This document shows, in pieces, positions 11,459 through 20,463 of a DNA stretch of 64,000 bases (its first letter is position 1; every line of letters begins with the position of its first letter). Both the position numbers and the translations under genes were made by a program. Below the pieces are notes generated by a model. It was not told the DNA's origin, searched no databases, and saw only the letters and a list, made by a program, of their open reading frames with translations. The DNA lies in contig NZ_CP018194.1 of NCBI RefSeq assembly GCF_001889545.1, forward strand, positions 2,119,501 to 2,183,500, in the 5' to 3' direction. This stretch comes from Granulibacter bethesdensis (GTDB taxonomy: Bacteria; Pseudomonadota; Alphaproteobacteria; Acetobacterales; Acetobacteraceae).

Positions 11459-12019
11459 TCAGGAATCCCGTCGTTCCAGCGCGGCAAGCATGGCCTGACC
11501 ACCCTGCGCCTCGGCAATACCGCGCGCTGAATTGCCTTCCGCATCCGTCAGGTCAGGATCAGCGCCATGCGCCATCAGCAGGCGCACCATCATTTCACGC
11601 CCGAACATCACCGCGAACATCAGCGGGGTACGGCCAGCAGCATTGCGATGATCGACCGTAGCCCCGGCATCCAGCAGCATCCGGGCCGCTGCCTCGTCAC
11701 CCTTGAACGCCACGCCGGACAGCGCCGTATCGCCATTGGCATCCACGGCATTCACCGCCGCACCACGCCGTAACAGCAAGGCTCCTGCGTCGATCTGCCC
11801 GTTATAAGTGGCCAGAATCAGAGGGGGGAAACCCCGCGCATCCGGGCGGTTGGGGTCCATACCGGACTCGAGAAATGCCTCGATCATATCGGCACGGCCT
11901 TCCCGCACCGCACCATAGAACAATGCTTCCAGCTGCTCCTGGGACAGGGACGTGCCCTCCTCCTTTTGATCAGGAATGCGAATAGATGAAATGGGAAAGG
12001 GCGGCCGCAGCTGAGTCAT
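11459..12019 (-). CDS. Ankyrin-repeat protein
   Basis: A 186-residue protein built of about four ankyrin repeats. Typical units are visible: GFPPLILATYNGQIDAGALLLRRG, GDTALSGVAFKGDEAAARMLLDAG, GRTPLMFAVMFGREMMVRLLMAHG and a last degenerate repeat starting with GNSARGIAEAQGG. The N-terminal ~45 residues (PFPISSIRIPDQKEEGTSLSQEQLEALFYGAVREG) lead into the array without a signal peptide, so it is probably a cytoplasmic protein-protein interaction module. ATG 12019 is chosen; upstream ATGs at 12064 and 12106 would extend into an AT-rich stretch with poor coding character. It lies convergent to smc and divergent from the atp operon. Confidence 0.82.
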   Translation of the reverse strand: MTQLRPPFPISSIRIPDQKEEGTSLSQEQLEALFYGAVREGRADMIEAFLESGMDPNRPDARGFPPLILATYNGQIDAGALLLRRGAAVNAVDANGDTALSGVAFKGDEAAARMLLDAGATVDHRNAAGRTPLMFAVMFGREMMVRLLMAHGADPDLTDAEGNSARGIAEAQGGQAMLAALERRDS

Positions 12020-12199
12020 GAAATACGGGTCCGGATTACAATCGTGAATGCTTATAAGGCACATTGAGAAAGAAAAGTGGATAAAAAGACCGTTCTGGTG
12101 ATGCAATCGTCATCTAAAAAGCCCATGCTTCTTGACACTCCCCCTACCCACCGGTAGCTAGCCGTCGCCTTTCGGCAAGGCGACTTGTCGAGGATGGAT

Positions 12200-12610
12200 A
12201 TGAAAGAGAACAGGCAGCTTCAGCCGCAGCCGGGTCAGGAAACGTCTACCAGGGTATCATCCCAGGGATTTTCCTTCCAGCAACGACTGAATGCGGCGCG
12301 AAACAGGCAGGGCCTTGGGACGGACGGGCAGAACCCGACTTCCGTGCTTCAGGCCCCTGATGGCAGCCCTGGCCCTTCCGCCATGGGTATTGGCCTGCGA
12401 ATCGGTGCTGACCTCGTGTCCGCGCTGATTGTCGGGGTCGCCATTGGATATGGTCTGGATCGCTGGCTGGGTACGATGCCCCTGTTCCTGATCCTGTTCA
12501 TCCTGATGGGAGGCGCGGCCGGTATTCTCAACGTATGGCGCACCCTGCGCCGTATGCCAGCCGGTCAGGGCCAAAGCGAAGCAGATGACGCCACCCACGG
12601 GCGGCGGTAG
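12200..12610 (+). CDS. atpI: ATP synthase protein I (AtpI)
   Basis: Small membrane protein encoded first in the F0 operon, thought to assist assembly of the c-ring or Mg2+ supply. The 136-residue product has a polar, Gln/Ser-rich N-terminus of about 65 residues followed by two membrane segments (ADLVSALIVGVAIGYGLD and LFLILFILMGGAAGILNVWR), the usual AtpI hairpin. ATG 12200 is preferred over ATG 12194 because GAGG at 12190-12193 is six bases away. It is followed at 16 bases by atpB. Confidence 0.85.
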   Translation: MKENRQLQPQPGQETSTRVSSQGFSFQQRLNAARNRQGLGTDGQNPTSVLQAPDGSPGPSAMGIGLRIGADLVSALIVGVAIGYGLDRWLGTMPLFLILFILMGGAAGILNVWRTLRRMPAGQGQSEADDATHGRR

Positions 12611-12626
12611 GTGATGGAGCATTAAG

Positions 12627-13382
12627 GTGGCGGCAGAACCCACGATCGACGCGCTCGGCCAGTTCAGGCTGCATCACGGCCTTGGCCCGATTGGCGGCCT
12701 GGTGAACTTTACCCAGTCCAATGAAATCATGGTTCTGGGTACCGCCATCGTCCTGGGCATCATCGCCCTGGGCATGCGTCAGCGCGCCGTGGTGCCGGGA
12801 CGTCTGCAATCTCTGGTCGAAATGTCCTATAATTTCATCATGAGCCTGTGCATCGAACAGATCGGGCATGAGGGAAAGAAGTTCTTTCCCTTCATCTTCA
12901 CGCTGTTTTTCTTCATCCTGATGGGCAATCTGCTCGGCCTGTTCCCCTATTTCTTCACCTATACCAGCCATGTTGCCGTGACCGGCGGTCTGGCGGCTCT
13001 GGTGATCGTGCTGGTGACGGCGGTGGCCCTGCGCTATCACGGCCTGCACTTCTTCTCCTACTTCTTTCCCCCGGGCGCACCGAAGGCGCTGGCACCCATC
13101 ATCGTGCCGATTGAAATCATCTCCTATCTGTCTCGTCCGGTCAGCCTGTCCATCCGTCTGTTCGCCAACATGGTGGCCGGACATGTGATGTTCGAGGTGT
13201 TCGCCACGTTCATGTTTCTGTTGATCGGCGCTCTGGGCACGTTCGGCTATTTCGCCGCACTCCTGCCGATGGCACTGAACGTGACCCTCGTTGGCTTCGA
13301 ATTGCTGGTGGCGTTCCTTCAGGCTTATGTGTTCGCCATCCTCACCTGTATCTATCTGCACGACGCAGTGCATCTGCACTAA
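12627..13382 (+). CDS. atpB: ATP synthase F0 subunit a
   Basis: Membrane stator subunit that forms the proton half-channels against the c-ring. The 251-residue polytopic protein contains the essential arginine in SLSIRLFANMVAGHV and the conserved C-terminal helix ELLVAFLQAYVFAILTCIYLHDA. GTG 12627 is the start, with GGAG at 12616-12619 seven bases upstream. Subunit c follows after 53 bases. The F1 genes are not in the window, which matches the split atp operons of alphaproteobacteria. Confidence 0.96.
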   Translation: MAAEPTIDALGQFRLHHGLGPIGGLVNFTQSNEIMVLGTAIVLGIIALGMRQRAVVPGRLQSLVEMSYNFIMSLCIEQIGHEGKKFFPFIFTLFFFILMGNLLGLFPYFFTYTSHVAVTGGLAALVIVLVTAVALRYHGLHFFSYFFPPGAPKALAPIIVPIEIISYLSRPVSLSIRLFANMVAGHVMFEVFATFMFLLIGALGTFGYFAALLPMALNVTLVGFELLVAFLQAYVFAILTCIYLHDAVHLH

Positions 13383-13435
13383 CAAGACGCGCAGATTGAT
13401 CTCTGCCCCTTCATATCAAGCAAGGAACTGAACCC

Positions 13436-13660
13436 ATGGACGTCGCAGCCGCCAAGGCCCTCGGTGCCGGTATCTCTGTTATCGCCCTCGCCGGCGTCGG
13501 CCTCGGCATCGGCAACATCTTCGCCTCTCTGATCGCCAGCGTCGCACGCAATCCCTCTTCCCGCGACCAGGTCTTCAGCATCGGCATTCTCGGCTTCGCC
13601 CTGACGGAAGCCGTGGCGCTGTTCGCGCTGCTGATCGCCTTCCTGATCCTGTTCGCCTGA
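13436..13660 (+). CDS. atpE: ATP synthase F0 subunit c
   Basis: The 74-residue proteolipid of the proton-driven rotor ring. It is a two-helix hairpin with a glycine-rich first helix ([23 protein letters not shown]), the polar loop ARNPSSRDQ, and the proton-carrying glutamate in the second helix ([20 protein letters not shown]). AAGGAA about ten bases before ATG 13436 serves as ribosome-binding site, suiting the high output needed for the ring subunit. Confidence 0.97.
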   Translation: MDVAAAKALGAGISVIALAGVGLGIGNIFASLIASVARNPSSRDQVFSIGILGFALTEAVALFALLIAFLILFA

Positions 13661-13667
13661 TCCAGTG

Positions 13668-14324
13668 ATGACCCGGGGCGGGATCGTGACGACCGCGCGC
13701 GACGGCGCCCTTCGCGCCTGCCGCGCCGGGTACCGTCAAGTGTTGCTCGGGACTGTCGTAACAGTCCTGAGCACACTGCCAGCTATCGCTTATGCCATGG
13801 ACCCTGAAAGTCCCGAGCATGAGGGTATGCCTCAGCTGAATTTTGCCAATCCGCTGACCACCAGTCAGGTGGTGTGGATGGCCCTTATTCTGCTTGCGTT
13901 CTATCTGTTGCTGTCCAAATGGGCATTGCCCCAGGTCAGCCAGGTGGTGGACGATCGCAATGCCTCCATCATGGGTGACCTCGATTCCGCCCATCTGGCA
14001 AAGGCAGAAGCCAACGCCGCCGTGGAAGAGATGAACGACGCCATCCGGCGTGCCAATCTTGAAGGCCAGGCCGAAATCGAAAAAGCCGTATCTACCGCCA
14101 AAGCCAAGGCACAGCAGGAAGCCGCTGAGGCGCATGCGCGTCTGGAACGGCAGCTTGCCGATGCGGAAGCCCGCATTGCTTCCTCCCGCGATACCGCCAT
14201 GAGCGCGTTGCGTGACGTTGCAACCGGCACGACACAGGCCCTGATCGCCCGGCTGACCGGTCAGTCTCCCGCCCAGGATACGGTGGAGCAGGCTGTTGGT
14301 CAGGCGCTGGCAGCTCGCAGCTAA
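13668..14324 (+). CDS. atpF': ATP synthase F0 subunit b'
   Basis: Peripheral-stalk subunit that pairs with b to hold F1 against F0. The 218-residue protein has a first hydrophobic stretch (VLLGTVVTVLSTLPAIAYA) that looks like a signal peptide, then the true anchor (VVWMALILLAFYLLLSKWALPQVSQVVDDR) and a long charged coiled coil to the C-terminus. ATG 13668 lies seven bases after the atpE stop; GTG 13665 is in frame, and ATG 13797 (MDPESPEHEG), which would omit the leader, is also possible. The family assignment rests on position before b and the ALPQV...R.a.I..dLdsA pattern. Confidence 0.9.
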   Translation: MTRGGIVTTARDGALRACRAGYRQVLLGTVVTVLSTLPAIAYAMDPESPEHEGMPQLNFANPLTTSQVVWMALILLAFYLLLSKWALPQVSQVVDDRNASIMGDLDSAHLAKAEANAAVEEMNDAIRRANLEGQAEIEKAVSTAKAKAQQEAAEAHARLERQLADAEARIASSRDTAMSALRDVATGTTQALIARLTGQSPAQDTVEQAVGQALAARS

Positions 14325-14339
14325 TATCGGAGGATCGCC

Positions 14340-14855
14340 ATGCAGGCTCATGAACTCAGCGGCGCTCCCTGGCACCACCCGGTTTTCTGGGTGGCCGTTG
14401 CCTTTGTTCTGTTCTTCGTTCTGTTCGGTCGGAAAATCTGGGGGGTTCTGACCTCCAAGCTCGACAGCTACGCTGACGAAGTGCGCCAGAATCTCGACGA
14501 AGCGCGCAAGCTCCGCCGTGAGGCCGAGGCCATGCTGGAAGATGCCCGCCGCCGCAAGGAACAGGCTCTGGCCGAAGCCAAACGTCTGCTGGAATCCGCT
14601 CATGCAGAAGCAGCAAGGGCTGCCAAGGCACTGAGTGACGATGCAGAAGCCAGCATCCGTCGCCGCGAGAAAATGGCCAATGACCGCATTGCCGCGGCCG
14701 AAAAGGCTGCCGTCGATGAAGTCCGCTTTGCCGCCGCCGACATTGCCAGCCGTGCCGCCAAGGACATTCTGACACGTGAATTCGGCCCTCAAGCCGATGC
14801 AGCACTGATCGACTCCGCCATCAGCAAACTGCCGCAGGCTCTGCGCGCAGCCTGA
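14340..14855 (+). CDS. atpF: ATP synthase F0 subunit b
   Basis: Peripheral-stalk subunit of 171 residues: one N-terminal membrane helix (HPVFWVAVAFVLFFVLFGRKIW) followed by an alanine/arginine-rich coiled coil (DEARKLRREAEAMLEDARRRKEQALAEAK region) that dimerises with b'. GGAGG at 14330-14334 is correctly spaced from ATG 14340. It is the last gene of the F0 operon and is followed 30 bases later by a strong intrinsic terminator. Confidence 0.95.
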   Translation: MQAHELSGAPWHHPVFWVAVAFVLFFVLFGRKIWGVLTSKLDSYADEVRQNLDEARKLRREAEAMLEDARRRKEQALAEAKRLLESAHAEAARAAKALSDDAEASIRRREKMANDRIAAAEKAAVDEVRFAAADIASRAAKDILTREFGPQADAALIDSAISKLPQALRAA

Positions 14856-14884
14856 TTGCAGGGTTCTGCACAGTATTGATGCTG

Positions 14885-14914
14885 AAAAAGGCCATCCTCA
14901 CCGGTGGCCTTTTT
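14885..14914 (+). terminator. Intrinsic terminator of the F0 ATP synthase operon
   Basis: Inverted repeat AAAAAGGCCA / TGGCCTTTTT with a ten-base loop, ending in a run of five T, 30 bases after the atpF stop codon. Confidence 0.85.
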
Positions 14915-14992
14915 CATGTCCGCAGCATGGCCGCCAGACTCTGTTAAGCTCGGTTACTCGACAATAAACGCTGGCTGTGAACGATAGCCGAT

Positions 14993-15517
14993 ATGAAATG
15001 CATCGGACTTTTTATCGCCCTGCTCCTGACACTCTGCTGTGCAGGGTGCGATACGCTCAATCCTTTCGAGGGGCCCTATCATCCGCCCGGAGCACCACTG
15101 GCGGTTGAAGGTCCCGCCGATATAGCGATGATGCCTCCCATCAGCGGTGCCACACCCTCACAGGCCGCAACCGTGGAAAAAGCCGCTCTGCAGGCGCTCG
15201 GGGCACGTAATCTGTTGTCCGAGGCCAAGCCAGACTCGGCACGGCTGGTCATGCGGCTTGCCGTCCTGCAATGGGATGTCACCGCAGCCGGTGGGCGGAT
15301 CGCACTGGGCATGTCCCTGTTCGACCGTGCAACCGGGAAAAAGCTTTATGAAGGGCAGAGTGCGGCCACCAACATGGATGGGCCTGTTCTGCTCAATCCC
15401 GGCACGCTGGGCGCCAATGAAGGCTTACTGGTGCAGGATGCGATGGGAAAACTGCTCAGCCAGCAGGCTTTCATGAAAGCCTGCGCCGAGCCGCCGCACC
15501 ATTTTCTGTTTTTCTAG
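14993..15517 (+). CDS. Predicted lipoprotein
   Basis: A 174-residue protein with a short type II signal peptide and lipobox (LTLCCAGC, the last Cys lipidated, about residue 19), so it should be anchored to a membrane facing the periplasm. The mature domain (IAMMPPISGATPSQAATVEKAALQALGARNLL, then LVMRLAVLQWDVTAAGGRIALGMSLFDRATGKKLYEG) looks like the compact alpha/beta fold of small envelope lipoproteins, but I do not recognise the family. The 3' 93 bases overlap the convergent VWA gene. Confidence 0.75.
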   Translation: MKCIGLFIALLLTLCCAGCDTLNPFEGPYHPPGAPLAVEGPADIAMMPPISGATPSQAATVEKAALQALGARNLLSEAKPDSARLVMRLAVLQWDVTAAGGRIALGMSLFDRATGKKLYEGQSAATNMDGPVLLNPGTLGANEGLLVQDAMGKLLSQQAFMKACAEPPHHFLFF

Positions 15518-16276
15518 AGCCGCCAGAGCCAATGATTCGGGTACAGGCAGGGCGCTGACTTCGCGGGTAAATTTCCGCCGGAAAGCATCGCCGAATTCCT
15601 GGAAGCTTTCCGCAGGCACCAGAAACCCTCCCGGCCCTCCGACGACATGGCTGGCATACCAGCCTTTCAGGGTCGCGGCCTCATCTCCCTCCAGAATAGG
15701 CAGGCCGTTGATGGTCACACCATCGCCAGCCAGCATATCACGCATGGAGGGAACATCAGGGCTGCTGTTGCAGTTGTCATGGCCATCGCCGGAAACGTCA
15801 ATCACAACGCGCTCCACCTGCGCCGGCATGGAGGGAAGCGTCTTGTCGGAAATCATCCGCAGGGCCTGCGCCATACAGGTAAAGTCGCCTGGAACACGAG
15901 GCAGCATACGAATACGGGCAGCCACTGCATTGGCGTCTGCCTGACCGGTGACCAATGTCCACGGCACAGACAGAACCGGCCTGTCCGCCCATTCGACAAC
16001 CGCCAGCAACATCGAACGATGCCGCCCAGACAGCATTGCGGTTACAACAGCCGGGTCTTCCAGAGCCCGGGCGATGCCCTCCATTTGCAGGACATAGCGG
16101 CTGGTATCCATTGAGCCGGAGACATCCACCGCCAGGACCAGAGCCAGGTCAGCCTTTAGTGTCGCGGCCCAAACGTGTCGAGGCAATGATGATGATGGCA
16201 GCAAGGCCACAGCGCCCAGCATCACGCCAGCTATCATGCTCCGCAAAAAGAAGCGGGAGAGCAAAGATTGTTTCAT
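15425..16276 (-). CDS. Exported VWA-domain protein (DUF1194)
   Basis: A 283-residue protein with an N-terminal hydrophobic leader and a von Willebrand A fold. The metal-ion-dependent adhesion site is intact: DVSGSM near residue 52, then the conserved Thr in FTCMAQAL and Asp in VIDVSGDGHDN. This arrangement (ADLALVLAVDVSGSMD, VVEWADRP, RVVIDVSGDG, INGLPIL) is characteristic of DUF1194 proteins. The role is unknown but likely protein binding in the periplasm. Its start overlaps the stop of the upstream pentapeptide-repeat gene by four bases (ATGA), so the two are translationally coupled. Confidence 0.85.
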   Translation of the reverse strand: MKQSLLSRFFLRSMIAGVMLGAVALLPSSSLPRHVWAATLKADLALVLAVDVSGSMDTSRYVLQMEGIARALEDPAVVTAMLSGRHRSMLLAVVEWADRPVLSVPWTLVTGQADANAVAARIRMLPRVPGDFTCMAQALRMISDKTLPSMPAQVERVVIDVSGDGHDNCNSSPDVPSMRDMLAGDGVTINGLPILEGDEAATLKGWYASHVVGGPGGFLVPAESFQEFGDAFRRKFTREVSALPVPESLALAALEKQKMVRRLGAGFHESLLAEQFSHRILHQ

Positions 16277-17115
16277 GGATAGGAGACGGCCCGGAATTGG
16301 GAGGGCAGCCCTTTTGCCGAATCGAGGCCATGCACGCCGTCAAAACGCGCGCCCTCCAGGTGCGCCCCTGAAAAATCCGCACCCGTCACATCCGCGCCGG
16401 AAAAATCGGCCCCGGCCAGATGGGCATGGCGCAGGGAAGTATTCACCAGTCTGGCGCCCTGAAAATGGGTAAATTCCAGAATCACACCATTGAGATTGGC
16501 ACGGCTCAGATCAGCCCCATCCATCCGGCAGCCGGAAAGATCGGTTGGAAAAGCCCCGATCATACGATTATCGAGCTGAAACTGTGCCCCGACGAGCTTC
16601 GCCCCACGCCAATCCCCCCGATTCAGCCGCCCGATCAGCCGAGCCCCTGACAGATCGGCCCCATCGAATCGGGGACTTTCCGACGCCAGCGGATCAAGGG
16701 TCGAGAATGCGGCCAACATAAACAGGCTCGCCCCGCGTAAATCGGCATGACTGAAGCGGGCGCGGGTAATGACGCTGTGATCCAGCACGGCCCCACGCAG
16801 ATCGGCGCCGCTGAGATTGGAATCCGTCAGATTCACACCATACAGATTGCTGCCGGACAATTGGGCATGATGGAAATCCAGCCCTGACAGATCCAGCTCG
16901 AAAAGCACCCGGTTGTTCAACTGGGCCGGATGGGCATCGGTGGCGTGCAGCAGCGCACGCACTATCTGCCGAACGGTCATGTCAGCCTGCAACGGGTCCC
17001 TGGAATTTTCAGTCAGGGAAGCGGCATGACAGGGCAGAGCAGACAGGAGCATCACACCCAGCGCCAGACAGACATTCAGGCCATATCTTGATAATCGACT
17101 TCTGCCCATTGCCAT
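16273..17115 (-). CDS. Exported pentapeptide-repeat protein
   Basis: A 280-residue protein with a Sec signal peptide (VCLALGVMLLSALPCHA, cleavage near residue 31) and a body made of A(D/N)LxG pentapeptide repeats such as LSGSNLYGVNLTDSNLSGAD and AHLAGADFSGADVTGADF, which fold as a right-handed quadrilateral beta-helix. Repeats run from about residue 70 to 265, broken once near 130-150. Such helices serve as protein-interaction surfaces; here export and coupling to a VWA protein suggest a periplasmic pair. The gene is first in a two-gene operon with the VWA gene. Confidence 0.85.
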   Translation of the reverse strand: MAMGRSRLSRYGLNVCLALGVMLLSALPCHAASLTENSRDPLQADMTVRQIVRALLHATDAHPAQLNNRVLFELDLSGLDFHHAQLSGSNLYGVNLTDSNLSGADLRGAVLDHSVITRARFSHADLRGASLFMLAAFSTLDPLASESPRFDGADLSGARLIGRLNRGDWRGAKLVGAQFQLDNRMIGAFPTDLSGCRMDGADLSRANLNGVILEFTHFQGARLVNTSLRHAHLAGADFSGADVTGADFSGAHLEGARFDGVHGLDSAKGLPSQFRAVSYP

Positions 17116-17176
17116 TGTTCCGGTGGAAAGACGGCCAAGTCCGTCACCGACCCCAAAACCGGCGGGCCTGAAAATA

Positions 17177-17211
17177 GAAAAACCCGGCAGGAACAGCCTA
17201 CCGGGTTTTTC
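17177..17211. terminator. Intrinsic terminator, probably bidirectional
   Basis: Stem GAAAAACCCGG (17177-17187) pairs with CCGGGTTTTTC (17201-17211). It lies just after the stop of the leftward 17233-17544 gene and has A/T tracts on both flanks. Confidence 0.8.
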
Positions 17212-17232
17212 CTGTTCTGATCCAGCGGCGTC

Positions 17233-17544
17233 TTACTTTGTAACGCCCGTGCTGGTGCCGGTGTCCGGAACGCCGGCAGCGGCCGGAGGCGTGGTGCCAG
17301 CCGGAACATCGGCGACACCCTTCTGGGCAGCCTGCAGGCTCTGCTGGTTCAGGCGATCAACTTCAGTTTCTTTGGCAGTGCCATAAGTGCCGGCATGCTT
17401 GAAATCCTTGTGCGCATGATGGGCAGCTGCCTTGGCGCCATCATGCTTTGCAGCATCATGGGCCTGTGCCGGCAGACCCAGCATCGCCACACCGGCAGTC
17501 ATGCCACCAGCAAAAATGAACGCTTTCGTCAGACGATTCAGCAT
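17233..17544 (-). CDS. Small exported His/Ala-rich protein
   Basis: The 103-residue product has a signal peptide (MLNRLTKAFIFAGGMTAGVAMLGLPAQAHD, cleavage after AQA). The mature part starts with a His/Lys/Ala-rich stretch (HDAAKHDGAKAAAHHAHKDFKHAG) that might bind metal, followed by a Thr/Pro/Gly-rich disordered tail. No family recognised. ATG 17544 is chosen over ATG 17553 because AAGGAG lies nine bases before 17544 but directly abuts 17553. It is a single-gene unit ended by a hairpin terminator. Confidence 0.7.
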   Translation of the reverse strand: MLNRLTKAFIFAGGMTAGVAMLGLPAQAHDAAKHDGAKAAAHHAHKDFKHAGTYGTAKETEVDRLNQQSLQAAQKGVADVPAGTTPPAAAGVPDTGTSTGVTK

Positions 17545-17553
17545 GGAAACCAT

Positions 17554-17961
17554 CTCCTTGTAAGCAACCGGTCAGAGAATCCGACTGGAAGAGAACCCGA
17601 TCCTACAGGCCGGGAACATTTTCAGCCCATCCATCCCCAAGGTGCAATTGGCCACATTGAGCGGGACAGGAGCGATCATATCGCATAACGCAACGATCCC
17701 TCCTTCTGTTGCAAGGGAATTACTGAAAGATCACCAAGGCCATCCCTGATACGCTTTCGCGCGGGTAAGGCGTCCAAAGGCACATGCCCATAGGAACAAG
17801 GCGGGTGGCGCGACTGCAACGGTGACAGGATAAGTCGGTACGCAAACAAGGGATGTTCTCTACCCCGGTCCGGCGGAGTTGCGATGCAACGGCAGCTTCT
17901 CTATCTCTCGGTCTGCGGTCCGTGATGGGCTTGCGGCTTTTCCTTGGACTCATGCCGGTGA
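17554..17961. other. 408-base intergenic region upstream of ispH
   Basis: No convincing gene is seen here. It must contain the promoters for ispH and for the divergent small exported-protein gene. Near ispH it has a short perfect hairpin GTTGC-gat-GCAAC (17878-17890) and GC-rich complementary stretches, compatible with a structured leader or a small RNA, but I cannot match it to 6S, RNase P, tmRNA or a known riboswitch. Confidence 0.4.
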
Positions 17962-18927
17962 ATGCTCATGACTGATAAACCCTCCCTGCGCATCCTGCTG
18001 GCTGGCCCGCGCGGCTTCTGCGCCGGTGTCGACCGCGCCATCCGCGTGGTGGAGGAAGCCCTGAAGCGCTATGGCGCGCCGGTTTATGTCCGTCATGAAA
18101 TCGTCCATAACCGCTATGTGGTCGAAAACCTTGAAAAGAAAGGCGCCATCTTCGTCGAGGAGCTGGAGGAAGTGCCACCGCATGCGCATGTGGTTTTCTC
18201 CGCCCATGGCGTGCCGAAATCTGTTCCCGCCGATGCCGAGGCGCGCGATCTGTCCTATCTGGATGCCACCTGCCCGCTGGTCAGCAAAGTCCATCGGGAG
18301 GCCGAGCGCCACTATGCCGGGGGCGGTCCCGATTCCCTGCATATCCTGATGATCGGCCATGCTGGACATCCGGAAGTGGTCGGCACAATGGGCCAGCTTC
18401 CCCCCGGCGCCATGACACTGGTGCAGAATGCGGAAGAGGCCGAAGCCGTTCAGCCGCAGGACCCTCACAAGCTGGCCTTTATCACCCAGACGACCCTGTC
18501 CGTAGATGATACGGCCGAGATCGTCGCCGTGCTGCGCCGCCGCTTCCCGGATATCGAGGGGCCGAAGCGCGAGGATATCTGCTACGCCACCACCAACCGG
18601 CAGGCTGCCGTCAAGGCAATCGCCGAAGATTCCGATCTGGTGCTGGTCATCGGCAGCCCCAACTCCTCCAACAGCCAGCGTCTGCGGGAAGTGGCGGAGC
18701 GCGCCGGTGCGCCGCGCGCCATTCTGCTGCCCAATGCCAGCGCGCTGGACTGGACCGTACTGAACGGCGTCAACTGCGTCGGGATCAGCGCCGGGGCTTC
18801 TGCGCCTGAGCTTCTGGTTGACGAGCTGCTGGATCGGCTGAGCGAACGCTATCATCTGGATATCGAGGAACGCCGCGTCACCCGTGAAGATGTTGTGTTC
18901 AAACTGCCTGCCCCCCTGTGCGACTGA
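17962..18927 (+). CDS. ispH: 4-hydroxy-3-methylbut-2-enyl diphosphate reductase IspH
   Basis: Last enzyme of the MEP isoprenoid pathway, reducing HMBPP to IPP and DMAPP using a [4Fe-4S] cluster. The 321-residue product has the three cluster cysteines in their family contexts ([34 protein letters not shown]), the HGVP motif, and [10 protein letters not shown] and [10 protein letters not shown] near the C-terminus. Start codons at 17962 and 17968 are both possible. In acetic acid bacteria the pathway feeds quinones and hopanoids. thrB follows after about 100 bases. Confidence 0.96.
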   Translation: MLMTDKPSLRILLAGPRGFCAGVDRAIRVVEEALKRYGAPVYVRHEIVHNRYVVENLEKKGAIFVEELEEVPPHAHVVFSAHGVPKSVPADAEARDLSYLDATCPLVSKVHREAERHYAGGGPDSLHILMIGHAGHPEVVGTMGQLPPGAMTLVQNAEEAEAVQPQDPHKLAFITQTTLSVDDTAEIVAVLRRRFPDIEGPKREDICYATTNRQAAVKAIAEDSDLVLVIGSPNSSNSQRLREVAERAGAPRAILLPNASALDWTVLNGVNCVGISAGASAPELLVDELLDRLSERYHLDIEERRVTREDVVFKLPAPLCD

Positions 18928-19031
18928 ACAGCATCTGATCCCGCCTGCATTAAAACCCTTCTCCTGCGGGTATGGCATGCCATACCCTGCATCCTTCCTA
19001 TTTCTCTCCTGTTACAGGCCGCACCGCACCC

Positions 19032-19991
19032 ATGGCCGTCTATACTGAAGTCACCGATGAGGCGCTGGCCGCGTTTCTGGCTGAATACGATATCGGCACT
19101 GCCGTGGCATTTCGTGGAATCGCGGAAGGGGTGGAGAACAGCAATTACGTGCTGCGTACCACAGGTGGCGACTACATCCTGACGCTGTACGAAAAGCGGG
19201 TGGACCCGAACGATCTGCCGTGGTTCCTCGGGCTGATGGAACATCTGGCCGCACGCGGCATCACCTGCCCACAGCCAGTGCGGGGCCGGGATGGGCAAGC
19301 GCTGCGCATGTTGTGTGACCGCCATGCCGCTATTACCGGCTTCCTGCCCGGTGTTTGGCCACGCAAGGTGCAGGTGGCACATTGCCATCCGGTCGGAGAG
19401 GTGCTGGCGAAGCTGCATGAAGCCGGAGCAGATTATGCGCCGACTCGTCCCAATGCGCTGGGGCCTGAAGGCTGGCCTCCCCTGCTGGCTATATGCCGCA
19501 GCCGTGCCGATGAAATCTCCCCCGGTCTGGGCGAGGAATTACAGAAGGCGCTGGACCACGTGCTGGCGGCATGGCCCTCTGATCTGCCAACCGGCCATAT
19601 CCATGCCGATCTCTTTCCCGACAACGTGTTTTTTCTGGATGATAAGCTTTCAGGCGTGATCGACTTTTATTTCGCCGCCACGGATGCTCTGGCATACGAC
19701 ATAGCGATTGCCCTGAACGCCTGGTGCTTCGAAAGCGATCACGCCTACAATATCACCAAAGGCAGCGCCCTGTTGCGTGGCTATAATGCCATACGCACGC
19801 TGACGGAGGCAGAAAAAGCGGCTTTACCGGTCCTGTGTCAGGGAGCCGCACTTCGTTTCGCATTGACGCGTCTGTTCGACTGGCTGAACACGCCTCCGGG
19901 CGCAATGGTGACGCGTAAAGACCCGATGGATTACGTCCACCGCCTGCGTTTCCATCTCTCTGCTCCGAATGCAGGCGCTTATGGCCTCTGA
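19032..19991 (+). CDS. thrB: Homoserine kinase, APH-fold type (ThrB2)
   Basis: Phosphorylates homoserine in threonine synthesis. The 319-residue product belongs to the choline-kinase/aminoglycoside-phosphotransferase fold used by proteobacterial homoserine kinases: [20 protein letters not shown] start, GVENSNYVL, the catalytic HADLFPDN loop near 190, and [18 protein letters not shown] with the metal-binding Asp. Start ATG 19032 leaves the conserved MAVYT N-terminus. Its 3' end overlaps rnhA, implying co-transcription. thrC is not in the window. Confidence 0.93.
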   Translation: MAVYTEVTDEALAAFLAEYDIGTAVAFRGIAEGVENSNYVLRTTGGDYILTLYEKRVDPNDLPWFLGLMEHLAARGITCPQPVRGRDGQALRMLCDRHAAITGFLPGVWPRKVQVAHCHPVGEVLAKLHEAGADYAPTRPNALGPEGWPPLLAICRSRADEISPGLGEELQKALDHVLAAWPSDLPTGHIHADLFPDNVFFLDDKLSGVIDFYFAATDALAYDIAIALNAWCFESDHAYNITKGSALLRGYNAIRTLTEAEKAALPVLCQGAALRFALTRLFDWLNTPPGAMVTRKDPMDYVHRLRFHLSAPNAGAYGL

Positions 19992-20454
19992 CCAAACCGT
20001 CATGGATACAACGCAGGGCGATAGCAACATCGTCGAAATATGGACGGATGGGGGCTGCAAGCCCAATCCCGGTCCCGGCGGTTGGGCGGCGATCCTGCTC
20101 TATCGTGGCACAGAGAAGGAACTCTCAGGTTTCGACCCCGAGACCACCAATAACCGGATGGAGTTGACCGCCGCAGCCGCCGCGCTGGAGGCCCTGACCC
20201 GGCCCTGCAAGGTGGTGCTGAACACCGACAGCGAATATGTGCGCAACGGCATTACCCGCTGGAAAGATGGCTGGGTACGTCGTAACTGGCGCAATGCGTC
20301 GGGCGATCCCGTCGCCAACATGGATCTGTGGCGACGCTTGCTGGATGCCGCGGCCCGCCATGAGATCGACTGGCGCTGGGTACGGGGCCATGCCGGCAAC
20401 CCGATGAACGAACGTGCCGATCAGCTGGCGACCAAGGCCCGTATGGAAGGCTGA
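19981..20454 (+). CDS. rnhA: Ribonuclease HI
   Basis: Degrades the RNA strand of RNA:DNA hybrids. The ~157-residue protein has all four acidic catalytic residues in context: Asp in [16 protein letters not shown], Glu in NNRMELTAA, Asp in LNTDSEYV, and Asp in NERADQLA, plus the His of [11 protein letters not shown] 19981 overlaps the thrB stop by 11 bases; ATG 19969 and ATG 20002 are alternatives. The thrB-rnhA arrangement is common in alphaproteobacteria. Confidence 0.95.
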   Translation: MASDQTVMDTTQGDSNIVEIWTDGGCKPNPGPGGWAAILLYRGTEKELSGFDPETTNNRMELTAAAAALEALTRPCKVVLNTDSEYVRNGITRWKDGWVRRNWRNASGDPVANMDLWRRLLDAAARHEIDWRWVRGHAGNPMNERADQLATKARMEG

Positions 20455-20463
20455 TCGCAGCGG

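Noticed and set aside
17554-17961. 6S RNA, tmRNA or RNase P gene in the gap before ispH
   Set aside because: None of the conserved sequence elements of these RNAs could be found.
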